Assembly (NCBI GenBank): GCA_019614645.1
Contig: JABWDB010000009.1
Coordinates: 5,127,501-5,191,500, forward strand
DNA: 64,000 nucleotides
Direction: 5' to 3'
Origin: Stratiolaelaps scimitus
Taxonomy: Eukaryota; Arthropoda; Arachnida; Mesostigmata; Laelapidae
Notes under the pieces: model-generated
Databases searched by the model: none
What the model saw: only the letters and a program-made list of their open reading frames with translations
Told to the model about the DNA's origin: nothing
Program-made: the position numbers and the translations under genes
Shown: in pieces, positions 1 through 11,238 of the stretch
Numbering within the stretch: the stretch's first letter is position 1
Layout of the letters: every line of letters starts with the position of its first letter

Positions 1-1100
1 GTTGAAAAATCAATATTTGCCTAAAAGCAAACGAGACTGACAGACTCATCCGTTGCAGTATTTCAGAAATGTTCATCGGCGAGTCAGATAGCCGCCGCGG
101 AGTCATGACCGGATATCATGAGGGGCGATCGATACGAGAAACATGCACTGCAAAAACCGGGGCGGCGTACTGCTGTGAAACCACACGACACAGAGGAGAA
201 TAGGAAGGAATTATTCGAAAGGTAGACGAGGATGTCGGCAGTGCACACCAGCCCATCTCCAGCAAAAGACCTAAGGTCCCTTTTGCTTTCAAGGCAAGTC
301 GAGACCACGAAACCGTCGTCAAACTTCTCAGGGTCACGATGATGAGAAGACGAAGAATTGTTTGTGCAGTGTGACAAAAAATACAATCACGAAAGTCAAC
401 AGCAATGCCTATGTGGTGTTAATGCGAACACAAATTAAGAGGCGTAAGAATAATGTCTAATAGATCTAATAATCGGTAGTGATCGCCTCCTCAAGGGTTT
501 TTTGTCCTTGGTGGCAGTAGGGGACATTTTAAAATATGCAAATAGATAAACTTGGACGCTTGATACACTCTCGTGCTTTGTCGGCTGGATGGATGATAAT
601 ACGGGGTATGATTAATTACCCTTGTCTCTAGGGTGATGTCTGCGCGCCTACACATTCTTCTTGACAATCAGGTCTTAGTATGAGCAACTGTTTACCTATC
701 TTAAACGCATGAACTAATGTTACCTCTAATGGTTATATTTTATAAACACAATAAAATGACTACCTAAGCCGTAAACAAGGCCCATCTTCAGCTAGGCGAT
801 TTCAACGAGATTTCTTCAAAGGTATCGTATTAGTAGCATTTGCTTACCGTCAATCTCGTTACTAACTGAGACTCGATTGAGAATAGACACATTGATGACC
901 GGCAGTGCCCACAACGGAGCTGACCGCCTTTGTTTCGGTAACAGCAAAGGTGTTCAACGTTGGTCGACACCAACCAGCGTGACCATTGAACGTTAATCGT
1001 CCCGCAATCAGACCAGCTCGTGTTTCCGAACAGTTTTACCTCTTGATGACAGTGACCCAAACGTGTTTGCCCATGATCCTAAGAAGGCTTAGCTGTCTTA
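1..1100. other. Intergenic, no gene seen
   Basis: Mixed-composition sequence with no repeat or coding signal that I recognise. The open frames at 84-386 (minus) and 830-1060 (minus) show no family motif. Confidence 0.5.
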
Positions 1101-4100
1101 TGCAGAGCTAATGGCCAAGTGAAATAGGCGTCATCATCGTGGGCAGCGGCGACTCTGCACCCGCCGCGTGCACACTCTCCCCCCCCCCCCACACCGTTGA
1201 CAACAATGGCCTACGTAGTAGCTCCAATTCTGCGAGAAAATGAATGTCGGGAGTCGCCGTATCTGCAGCGATCTCCGTCCGATAGTCCGGGGGGAGGGGG
1301 GGTCGACCACGTCGTACGATAGCAGAACGAACGCTTCTCATCGTTGCTATCCATGCCCGTCCCGGTTCTACCTCGTCGTGTTCTGCTTTAGCCTCGTCGC
1401 CCCTTCATTCCTCTCGGTCTTCCTCCCCCTTTCAAGGCGAGGTTCTCTACGGAGGAGATTCTATCCATGTAGACCGCTCGCCCACCCGCGGCTGCTGCTG
1501 CTGCTGCCGTTCAGTGTTTTTATGAGTGAAACACATTCTTGTGTTTTTATTGTCGCCCGACAGGACGGCCCTCTGTAGAAACGGCGGCGGCGGCAGCCAC
1601 GGCCCAGCCCGGTTGTCGGTCGCTCCCGACTCTCAAGAACGCTACTCGACCATGGACGCCGTTTGCGTCTGTCTCGCCCGTCTCTCTGTCTGCCATCGCC
1701 ATCCACAACGCCAGAGTCCCTGCCACTAGCGCCATAGGTTCGTGCTCTCGCCGCGGTCTTTTCTAGACGCTGCTGCTCTAGCTGCTCCTAGAGGGATGAT
1801 AAGGGAGAAACCAGCCCGGCCATGCGGCAGACACGAGAGGAAAGAAAATGAGAGAGAGGTGACCCCATCTCCCTCTCTCTCTCTCTTTCTCGCTCATCTA
1901 CAAATGCAATTCATTGTGTATGCACGATAGTTGGTTAGTTGGTTGTGCACCTTATTACGGGCGCGCGCTGGCCTTGTGTAAGCGCCAGCGCGCCCTCGCG
2001 CGGGGACGAAGAGTACGCCACGGGATGGGACTCAGCCCACTGCGCACTGCCTGATCCTGAACAGCAGAAGCAGCAGCAGAACATCTCATTATAGCAACTG
2101 GACGACTGGCGTCCTCGTCGACGTCGTTGGCGGCGCGCGGAGGACGGCGGCTTTTTGTCCTATGCTGCTGGTACCGCCACTGGGGCGGCTGCAAAAGCCG
2201 TCGGTTCCTTCTGGGTACTGAGGCTGCGGAGGCGGTGGCGGCGAGTGCTGTGACTATTCTGCTGCTGCTGCATTCACTGGTCGACTAGAGTCGGCTGAAC
2301 GCTTGCCTGGTTCCGTTCTACAGGCCTCCGCATGATACAAGGAGGGCAGAAAAGGACACGGACAAGGAATGGGGGCTAGAGTGAACACTACCAGGCTGTC
2401 GGCCTGTTTCTCTTGTCCTTCATGCAGAGATGAGGGCAAGGCGAGAACAGGTCGGACGAGACTGCAGGACGACTGGGCGCTAAGCGAGAGATGGTAGCGG
2501 CAGTGACGACGGGAGATTCTCGGGCGGGGGGGGGGTGGCAAAGCTGCTTGTCTTGCTGCCACTGCTCCGGTGGCAGCCGTCGAGCGAGCTTCGAGGCACT
2601 GGGAGTCGCCTCAGACTTGCGAGAGACGCGGAACACAGGACCCGGTAGCAGCTCCAGCTAGTGAGCAAAGGGGACCTTGGAAGCTAAGCGACAACGACCT
2701 TGGCACGCTGCTCACGTCGAAGACTCCACGTGAGCCATGTGCTCTTTCCGCGGCTCAGTTGGGGGTCTTCAGTTGGTGCCTTCTTTTTCTCACTGGTCTC
2801 CTGCTGGTCTCTACCTGCCTCGCCCTGGGTCGCTTGCGCGTACAAGCTCAACCAACATTCGCTACCTCCGCCAGTACAACAGCAGCAGCAGCGGCAGTCG
2901 CGGCTTCTGCTACCACGCCAATGCCGTCGATGCCGTCGCTTTCGTTTGCTCTTCCTACGGCCTAACGCGGAAGCCACGACGGGAGCTTCTGCATGTATGT
3001 AAACCTATTAGGCTGGTCCTCTCTCTGGACGCTATGTCGTAGCGCACCGCAGAGCCTCAGCGGTATGAGAAGGTAATACTAACAAAATGCCACCGTCGCC
3101 ATAACCGCTACCACCACCACCACCGCGAACATGGGCCGAACGCTGTACGCCACCACGTGAGAAGAACGTAGTTGATTGTGCCGCGCCGACGTCACCATCG
3201 GCCTACGAGCCGTTGGCGTCGTTCAGGGAAGCCGGCTGACTGCTGGGCCGCTTGCGGTCGGACCGAAGCAGAGCAAAAGAGCGGGTAGCCACGGGAGCAC
3301 TGTGGGGCATGGATGCTATGGCAGAACGGGGACGGGAAACGTCAACAGCGAAGGGCTTTGGCGCGGCCAAATCCCTTTCCGCTTTGGCCTTGCAGGCCTT
3401 TGCCGCTGCCCGCCAGGGAGCTCCGCTCCAGCACTCCGGCCGAGCGACGGGCGGGCGGGCGACAACGAACGCCTGAGTTGGCTCATCTGAACAGACGAAG
3501 CCAGCAGAAGCAAGGCCCCATCCGACGAATTTGTCCGCCGCCGCCCCCCCCCTCAACGATGCTACCCCCTAGCGGCGTAGCCAAGAGACACGTCAGCTGC
3601 GTCAAGTGACCACCGGAGCGGGGCAGCCATAGCTTGTGCCTCCATAGAGCAACGACGCAAAGATGCGGCGACTCGGGGAGAGCGAATGGAAGAGCGGCCG
3701 AGGACGGTCTGCTTTTGGGATGGAATCGGGCTGCTACAAGAGCGAAGGGCCCGCGTCTCCCGCTCCGACCAACGCGAACGCAGTTGACGCCGGAAGTGGC
3801 CGAAACCGCAACCGGAAGCAGTGGCTGTGAAATCCCACAGCGCGTCGTCTTTGCCGTCGCCACCGCCGTCGCCGCTGCTGCTGCTGCTGCTGCCGCCCGC
3901 AAGCTAGCCAGCCAGCCAGCCAGCGGGCCGTCGTGGACGAGAAGCGAACGAAATCAGCGGGTGACGACAGTCGGAGACAAGCAGAGGAGAATGCGAGAGA
4001 GGCGCGCGAAAGTGCACGTCGAGGATAAGGAACGCCTCCACCGCCGGACCGCAAAGACTGTTACGGTGCGTACGGATTGTGGCGACGACGACGGCAGGCT

Positions 4101-6249
4101 GCGCGGTGCTGAATTTGTCGTTGTCTCATTCCCCTCCTCTTTTTCTCTCTCTCTCTCTCTGTTATTCCCACTCAGTGTCATTTTGTCTCTGCATTCCGCT
4201 TGCTAGGTCGCTCGTCCACTCGGCATAGCGTAGCTGCATCCTGCGGCTCTGCGCTGCACACTTCGCCAAATGCCTGCCTGGCCTCACCCGAGGGTGAGGC
4301 CAGCGCCGCGGCTGCTGCTGCTGGTGTTCGCTGGCTGGACTCAAGCAGCATCACATCACTCGGGGGCAATTGCCGAGTGTCCTTTCGTTGTGTTATGTCC
4401 TGTGTCATTGGGGCCTCCAGCTGCTGCTTCATGGGGAGTCAGAGACGGGAACGAAACGGGTGGGATGGAGGTTCTGTTGAGCTGGAGCAAAGCGGCGGCG
4501 GCGGCGGCACCAGCAGCGAAGAGAAAGAAATCGCTGTTGGTGGCCACTAAAAGTACCGCTGTCTCTAGCTTACGAATACAGAGATGCAGATGGAATGAAG
4601 GAGGGTGGAGGAGGAGGCCGTGGTCTCCGCCCGGTTCAACTACCCGGCGCTGCCGTTTCGTCTAGTGACACTATCTGCCTCCCCTTCGACTACGGGCATA
4701 GCGAAAAGAGAAAGCTCTTTCCGCTCAGAGTGGTAGCTCTGAGCGGACAGGACTCTCTGGCCGCAGCGAGTGACTTGGAAACCGGCGCAGGAAGAGAAAA
4801 AGACCGCCAAGCGAAGAGAGAAAGAGACCCAGTGGTGCAGTGGTCTTTGTCGACTGAGTGAATCCATGTCAATTAAGCCGAACAGGAGCAGCAGTAGCGG
4901 CGGCTTCTGCAGCCTGTGCAGAAGTCGAGCTGTTCCTGCTGCTGAGACTGTTACTCACTGCGCTGAACCAGGAGTGAGAGGCCAGTTACTGTTGCCGACG
5001 AACCAACGAACCACTGTCAAAGGTCGGCTTGAACAGCGTTGCCTGGTGGGAGACGACTGCCTGTTCGGCTGCTGGTAGCCAGGCGGCTCGGGCGGTCGAG
5101 CGGCGGCCACCCACACGCTGTCTGTCAGACGGTGAATCTATTTGCATATGTATGAGTCACTTAGTCACTTGTGGAAGACCTCGGCTCGTCGAGCGAGCTA
5201 GCGAGCGACAGGCCGACGTCGTCGTCGTCAACGTCCGACTACTAACCCCCAATCCAGGCAGGGCCACGGATCGAAACGAGACCCAACCAGTACAGCTACC
5301 AGAAGCACCAACAGCTCGACCAACTGCAACCTCCTGATGACCAACTTTGGCCACCCCATACCCCCCCACCAACCCCAGCCTTTCAAACTTGTGGCGGCCG
5401 TGACCGCGACGTCAACCATCAGAGTGCGGGTAGGACCGGCTGGGACGTCCGCCAGTGGCCACAGCACCACGGCCACGATGGGGTCATATGGAGCCTGGCG
5501 TATCTGTATGTAGGCCTGCTGCCGCCCTGCCGCTTCGAATGCTTTCCCCTGAATTCTGCTTTTCCTTCCTCGTTTATCTCATACATGAGGTTCCCTTCTG
5601 TTTCGCCTGCTGGTTCACCTCTTGATTTCCGCTAGCCATACGCACGTTCCTGCTGCTCGCCCACTTTCTCCGTATTTACCTCTCAGCCTCTTCTACATCG
5701 TACCGTGTATGGAGCCATGAAGCCAACGAAGGGAGAGGACGCACCTCAGAGCCAACGCATGTCAGCGACACAAGTGTGTGCAGACTTAGGCCACATCTCT
5801 GTTTCACTACCTTTGTCGGCCCGCTGTCTTATCCCAGTCGCCCCTTCTATTACACATACAACGTATGGAATAGATCCTGTCCCGTTAAGCGGCTAGACCC
5901 GCTCTGAGGGTTCTGCTCGAAGGGCGTCTCTTTCATTGTTGCGTGCGTCGTCTTCGTCTCCAGTTGGCTGCGGCGGCTGTGGATAGCTGGCTTGCGGATA
6001 GCTGGCATACTAACACAACCACCATCACTGTACACTGCCGTACCGGCTCGGCTGTTAGCTAGCGTGTGCCAATTTGCAGCCGCCACGACTGCACTGGCGT
6101 GGACCTCGGCAGCGGCCGTTGCTCGACTTGCTGCTCGGTCTCTGAGGCGGTGGCAGCACCGTAAAGAGAGCGAGAACGAGTGAGTGCGGTGCGAGTCATG
6201 GCTTGTGAGGCCGCGCAAAGGCCCGCGTGCGAAACAGTCTTCCCCCCCA

Positions 6250-6253
<4 letters not shown>

Positions 6254-6289
<36 letters not shown>
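6254..6289. repeat. (CT)n microsatellite
   Basis: An uninterrupted CT dinucleotide run of about 18 units in a GC-rich block. A second, near-identical tract lies at 6571-6604. Confidence 0.95.
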
Positions 6290-6291
<2 letters not shown>

Positions 6292-6570
6292 AGCCATCTT
6301 GCCACGATTGCTGCTTCGTTGTACGTACGAACGGTAGCACTTCTTCCGTTGTGCTTGAACGGAGGTTGCCTCAACGCTCAACGCCTCCAGTGCGCCGCCT
6401 CGGTGTGCTACTGCTGTGTGCAGGACTCATTCTCATTTGCATGACTAATACGGTAGCCGACTGGAGACCGGGATGGGGCTAGTGGAAGGCCAGGAAGGCC
6501 TCCTTGCCCCCCATCACACCATTGCGTCCCGCTTGCCACCGTCACCCCTTGCCCCTCATCTCTTGCGTCG

Positions 6571-6604
6571 CTCTCTCTCTATCTCTCTCTCTCTCTCTCT
6601 CTCT
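6571..6604. repeat. (CT)n microsatellite
   Basis: A CT dinucleotide run with a single A interruption. Confidence 0.95.
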
Positions 6605-7690
6605 TCGTCTCTCGCTTTCTTCCCGTGGGGTTACTCGCTCGCAGCAAAACTAAGCGATTCGGTGCGAAGTGGTGGCAACCCACCCCCCTGTTGCCCCGTG
6701 CTGGCCCTGCCTACAGAGGCTGGCAGGGCCGCTGTCGTGCGGTGTCGACGGACGATGGCGGGAGTGGCGGCGTGTGCTAGGAATAAAGGAATAAAATATG
6801 CTTATGGCGACGTTCCATAAATTAGCGCAATTCCCGCACTCTTGCGTAGCGTATTCCCCCACCCCCCGTGTCTCTCCCCCTCTCGCTTTCTCTGGCAGTA
6901 CTAGGTGGCACAATATTCCCAACTGTTGCCCGACGTTTTGCTCCCCAGAACGACCCCCATCGTCTACACTTCGCCTGCCCGGCCCTTACCGCTGCTAGCA
7001 CAAGGCAGAGGTTGGTCGCAGAGACGCCAGCCAGCGCCTGTCCGCCGGCGCCAGCCCCAATGCCAGGCTTTCAGTCAACGGAACCTACACGTATTTCCTG
7101 AAAACATCCACGGGTCCTAAGGCCAGCTGCTGGGCAATCAGCGCTTTGCCAAATCAGGCCACGCCACAGTCACCGCAATGGTACGTCGTGGGTGGTAAGA
7201 AAACACCGGAGGTCCCGGTTCCCCCCAGAAGCAGGAATAGCGAAGTGTGCACCCACAACAGAGCGGGCCAACACCATATCCGCCAGCTCAGGCGAACACA
7301 TCGTGCTGACATTGTCCTGCCCATAAGAAACGACACGACAATATCTCGCTATACTACGATTCAGTCGTATTCATCGTGTCATGGAGAGTCCTCTGTCGCC
7401 CTCTGCCGCGGCAAGATTGTAGTGGATTGGTAAGGAACTCCTTGACAGAAAACTCTGTTCGGTGGTAATCCGGTAACGCAAGCTCCTTTGGGGAAGGTCT
7501 TGCGCGGGTCACCGCGGCGTACAGAGTGCCTAACGTACGATACCGCCAGCGACGATGGCCACCGATGAGGTAGCCGCCATACGAAATAGTTTGGTGATCG
7601 TGTTATCAATTCTATCTATCCGTCTATCTGTCTGCAGACGTCGTCTCTCAAACGCAGTGCTCTTAGAGCCACGAAAGGAGAGGGGAGAAC

Positions 7691-7714
7691 GAGAGAGAGA
7701 GAGAGAGAGAGAGA
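7691..7714. repeat. (GA)n microsatellite
   Basis: A GA dinucleotide run of 12 units at the edge between a GC-rich and an AT-rich block. Confidence 0.95.
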
Positions 7715-8560
7715 AGGAAAAACTCCTGTGTGCGTAAGTCAATAAGGCTTTTGACTTCCTGTGAGAGACCGCCTGAGCAGAAATTCTAATTTTAGACACA
7801 ACGACAAAGGTTCCACGAAGGAGAGAATCTCGCTGGATGTTAAATAGGGAGTGGGCACCTTTTAGCAGGATAAGTCGAGGCCCAATAACTTAATGTGATT
7901 GGGTTTTAGACTCTAGTCTGCAAAATCGATAACGTCCCACTCGGTCTGAATACTGGTGTATTCATGTGCACGAAGCATAGTTCGCTAAAAACAAAATTTT
8001 ATGCGGGTTTCTATGTTGATCATTTCTTGGGCGGATCGCATTCAGAACGGCTATCGTAGTGACGCATTTCAGGAAGGGCTGCGTACTACAGCGCTCTCCC
8101 ACAGAATTAGGCGTGTCCTATCCGTTGCAGAACAAACTAAGATCGAACATTTTCAAGGCATCATTTATCAGCTTTACGAAGTACTCTCTCTCTCTCACTC
8201 TAGATATAGCCATTCAGAGCTAGGCTATGACACACATCTACTCAGCATGAGTGATTAAATGAACAAGGTATATATCTACATATACAACTGGGACTACAAT
8301 GTATATTGAGACAAAGAGGGACAAAAAAGGGAAAGCGTAAATATTTGCAGGATCTGTATCCTAGTCTCTTATTTATTCATTTAATTCATTCCTTTTCATA
8401 TTCAAAACGCTAGCCCGTATATAAGTGGTCAAATCATGCGGTCAGATTACGACATCAGAAAATAAAATCAAGCCATCTGTCCATCAGTACCTAAGGCCTG
8501 TACTAAGTTACTCATAATTGATATTTGCCTTTCTGAAGTAAAAACGGTAAAGGTTTATTG

Positions 8561-8605
8561 GTTTATTAAAGGAACTGCAATTTTTGCAATGCTTAAATTC
8601 ACTTA
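8561..8605 (-). repeat. 39-bp AATAAA-terminated motif, copy 1
   Basis: On the minus strand it reads TTTAAGCATTGCAAAAATTG then CAGTTCCTTTAATAAAC. It agrees with 50971-51009 at about 33 of 39 positions. The AATAAA hexamer is at its 3' end. Confidence 0.6.
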
Positions 8606-9032
8606 TACATCCTCACCAGGTCGCGGTACTCGAGCCTGAGGCTTCCGTCTGTTTACAGCCAGAGACTGACCCGTCCAAACCATATTGGCATCAATACACA
8701 ATTATAACTAAAGTATATAGATTATATAATTTCGACGTGCAATATTTCTTGCATGGGTCCAATATACGTCTAGCTGATTTGCCGTTTGTATCACATAAAA
8801 TCGACAACACCGACCAGTTATGGCTACGTCCTCTACACTTCATCGGCGTTCAAACACGAGACGACTCACCCCGCAATGAGATGAGAGGCGAAGCCATTCC
8901 GCTGCGCTCGGCGTTCACCCTATTAGGTGGATCGAATTCGCGAGCCGATCGCTAACTTGCGCGTCTTAGCTACGACCTACTGGGCACTAGCTACAAATAT
9001 CTGGTTACTAGCATTATATATATATATATATT

Positions 9033-9151
9033 AACTGTTTTTCGAGCTGACCCTCAGCTGTTTCCCTATCTGACAGGCCTCAGCTCTTAACCTTTAGGTA
9101 TTACAATGAAGACCTGTTGGGGCCACCTTTGCTTATTCTCTGCCTTACTCG
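9033..9151 (+). repeat. Dispersed hairpin-containing repeat, copy 1
   Basis: A repeat of about 110 bp beginning AACTGTTTTTCGAGCTGACC and running through GGCCACCTTTGCTTATTCTC. It contains GAGCTGA and TCAGCTC as complementary arms about 30 bp apart. It matches 36590-36738 on the same strand and 62836-62938 on the opposite strand. A (TA)n tract (9014-9031) abuts its 5' side. Confidence 0.75.
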
Positions 9152-9280
9152 TACCTGACAAGAATCCTCAGATAAAGAAAGATAGAAGAAAGAATCCTCA
9201 GATACATATATATATATATGTGAGTAGGTATATCAATGTATATATTTGTGTATATATATAGACACATCCACACATCTCCC

Positions 9281-11183
9281 AGTACATGTGGCACCATTAC
9301 ACACCCGGCTGTTCATCACCCTGACGCTCTGGCATCTTCGCCTCGCTCGAGAATGGCAATATCAACACAGCATCCCGCTGCCGTCCGCTACGAGTGCGCC
9401 TTCCACCACTGCCGACGTCAATCCGATCCAACACAGCCACATTATCATTGCCATCGTCGTCGTCGTCGTCGACATGAGGGCAAGAAGATTTCTCATTCCG
9501 CTGCTGTCCTGTCCCAGCAGAAGCAGCAATAGCAACCCCAATTACCCTTCACGGCCTCGCTCGTAGCCGTGCTCCGCTCGGCCCGCTAAAATCCTCCCTC
9601 TCCAAAAACGATAACTCCCCCTCGCCTCTGTCTCCGGTATCATCTCACCACTGATAAGCTTTTTCCCTTCTTTCTACTGCGACTACCGTGTCTCTGCCTC
9701 CGAGCCGCGTTCTCTACGCCCTCCACCAACCTCGCGACCCTCTGGCTGCTGTCGCGACAGCAGCCCCATACACCACCCGCCAGCGCGGTCTGAGTTTCTT
9801 ATCATTCTTCTGCTACCACCGTTGCCTTTGCCTCCGCCGCCGCGAATGCTGCTACCGCTGATAAATACTGCCGCTGATGCCAATGCTGCCGCCGCTGCCA
9901 CCACCGAGGAACAGCAAGCGCGCGTGTGGGCGAGCGAACCGAGAGGAACACGTCCCTGCGGTTATGTCCGCCAGATAAAAACAGTTGGAACAGTTGATTC
10001 AGCAGCGGCAGTCGTGACAGCATTAGCAGCAGCAACAACAGCCGTTGCTATCCGCTGGTAGCTGTTGCAATGGTAACTGCTCTGAAGTTTACTGATCGTC
10101 CTTTCGTAGCAGAGCTCTGCTGAGAAGTCTTCGTGCTGCCGGATCAGATGAGGTCGGAAAGTCCACGGGTCGCTTTTCGGGTGACGTCGCAAGGTCCGTT
10201 GAGAAGCTGGTAGCACCGACCGCAGTCAGTGTCGCCTCAGATGACTTTCTCCCTCTCTTTCTCTCTCGTCAGATCACGTTGATCAAGCGATTTCGTTAAC
10301 GACCGTTCCACGGGGTACCGCGGGCGTTGCCTACTACGGCAGCAGCCGCTTGCGCGTTGCTAAAGAGAAGTTGAAGGCGACACATGACCCAGAGAGTAGT
10401 GGTTGCGTGTCTCTGTGCGGCGACCAATCCCGGAATCGGTTTTCGCTTCATAGAAGCAGCGAAAATTTCTTTCCTTCTCCGCCAGATGAACTGCGAGCAT
10501 CCCTCTTGACTCTAGCTAGCTACAATGATGAAGGCCAGCTTGACGTTGGGTGCCCCGCCAACGATGCGAAGAGGAGCTGCTTCTGACGGTCGGTCCAAAC
10601 TGTGATACTTGGTATCATGAGCAAGGACTCGCCGTGCAATTCGCCAGTGTGCAAGGCGCTCATCATAGCGCACACACAGCTGCCATTGCGGCAGTTGCGC
10701 GGGCTATGAAGCAGCTGGACCGCAGGCGGAGGCCGAAGGGAAGGAAGCTCCGAGAGGAAAGGTACTGGCCACGAACTGACTTGGACAAGTTGCAAAATGG
10801 GAAAGCGAATGGGCACTGTTGCGGCTGGCCTCTCAATCGTAGAGGAGGGCTACACACAGGGGCAGGAGAGGGGCTCTGTGTGCGAGGGGGGGCGGCGGCA
10901 GCGGGGAGGCGATGCCCCAAAAAAGTCTTATCTCACTTCCTGTTCGTGGGTTTCCATTGCGTTTGCGTTCCGACCGCGCCGTTGTACCAAGCGCAGTCGA
11001 GGTCAGGCTGGAGGGGGGGGGTATGGGCTACTTATGCTATTGCTAAAGGTTGGTTTGAGTCTGCGCCTGAGTGGAAGCGCGGGTCTTTCGAGTTTCGTTT
11101 GCGCAAACAGTTTAGGACAGGCTGGAGGGGGCAAGCAAGAGGCAGGGAGGGAGGGAGGGCCGGTCGGATGAGTCGGGGCGAAT
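9281..11183. other. GC-rich low-complexity block downstream of PHYH
   Basis: Contains CCG/CTG-type simple sequence, a G9 run at 11013-11021, and a locally repeated CAGGCTGGAGGGGG (around 11005 and 11118). It should include the PHYH 3' UTR next to 11184, but no AATAAA was seen on the minus strand close to the stop. Confidence 0.5.
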
Positions 11184-11238
11184 TTAGAGGTTGATCTGTT
11201 CTCCGCGTACCAACTGCGATCGGTAACGCCATGCGTCT
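11184..11238 (-). CDS. PHYH: PHYH terminal coding exon (residues 313-330 and stop)
   Basis: A 55-nt exon following the acceptor TCATTTCCAG. Read with the two carried bases it gives [18 protein letters not shown] and a TAA stop, matching the conserved (K/R)D(I/A)W..R(A/S).LV(K/R)GE..NL end of PHYH proteins. No AATAAA was seen close downstream on this strand, so the 3' UTR end is undefined. Confidence 0.9.

Larger units (their letters stand above)
1101..7690. other. GC-rich low-complexity block, no gene recognised
   Basis: CpG-rich sequence with many (CTG)n-like runs, CCAG tandem copies near 3905-3925, a 12-bp C run at 1179-1190 and two (CT)n tracts. Many overlapping open frames on both strands reflect low stop-codon density rather than coding. 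No conserved domain could be read. It could be promoter/UTR/intron sequence of an unseen gene. Confidence 0.5.
7715..9280. other. AT-rich intergenic stretch with repeat relics
   Basis: Holds motif copy 1 (8561-8605), hairpin-repeat copy 1 (9033-9151), (TA)n tracts and a short duplicated AGAATCCTCAGATA (9168 and 9190 regions). No gene seen. Confidence 0.5.

Noticed and set aside
3634..4206. 190-codon frame on the plus strand
   Set aside because: It encodes alanine runs from CTG repeats and serine/leucine runs from CT repeats, with no domain.
8584..8955. 123-codon frame on the plus strand
   Set aside because: It begins at TTG with no early in-frame ATG, and its first part overlaps a dispersed repeat motif.
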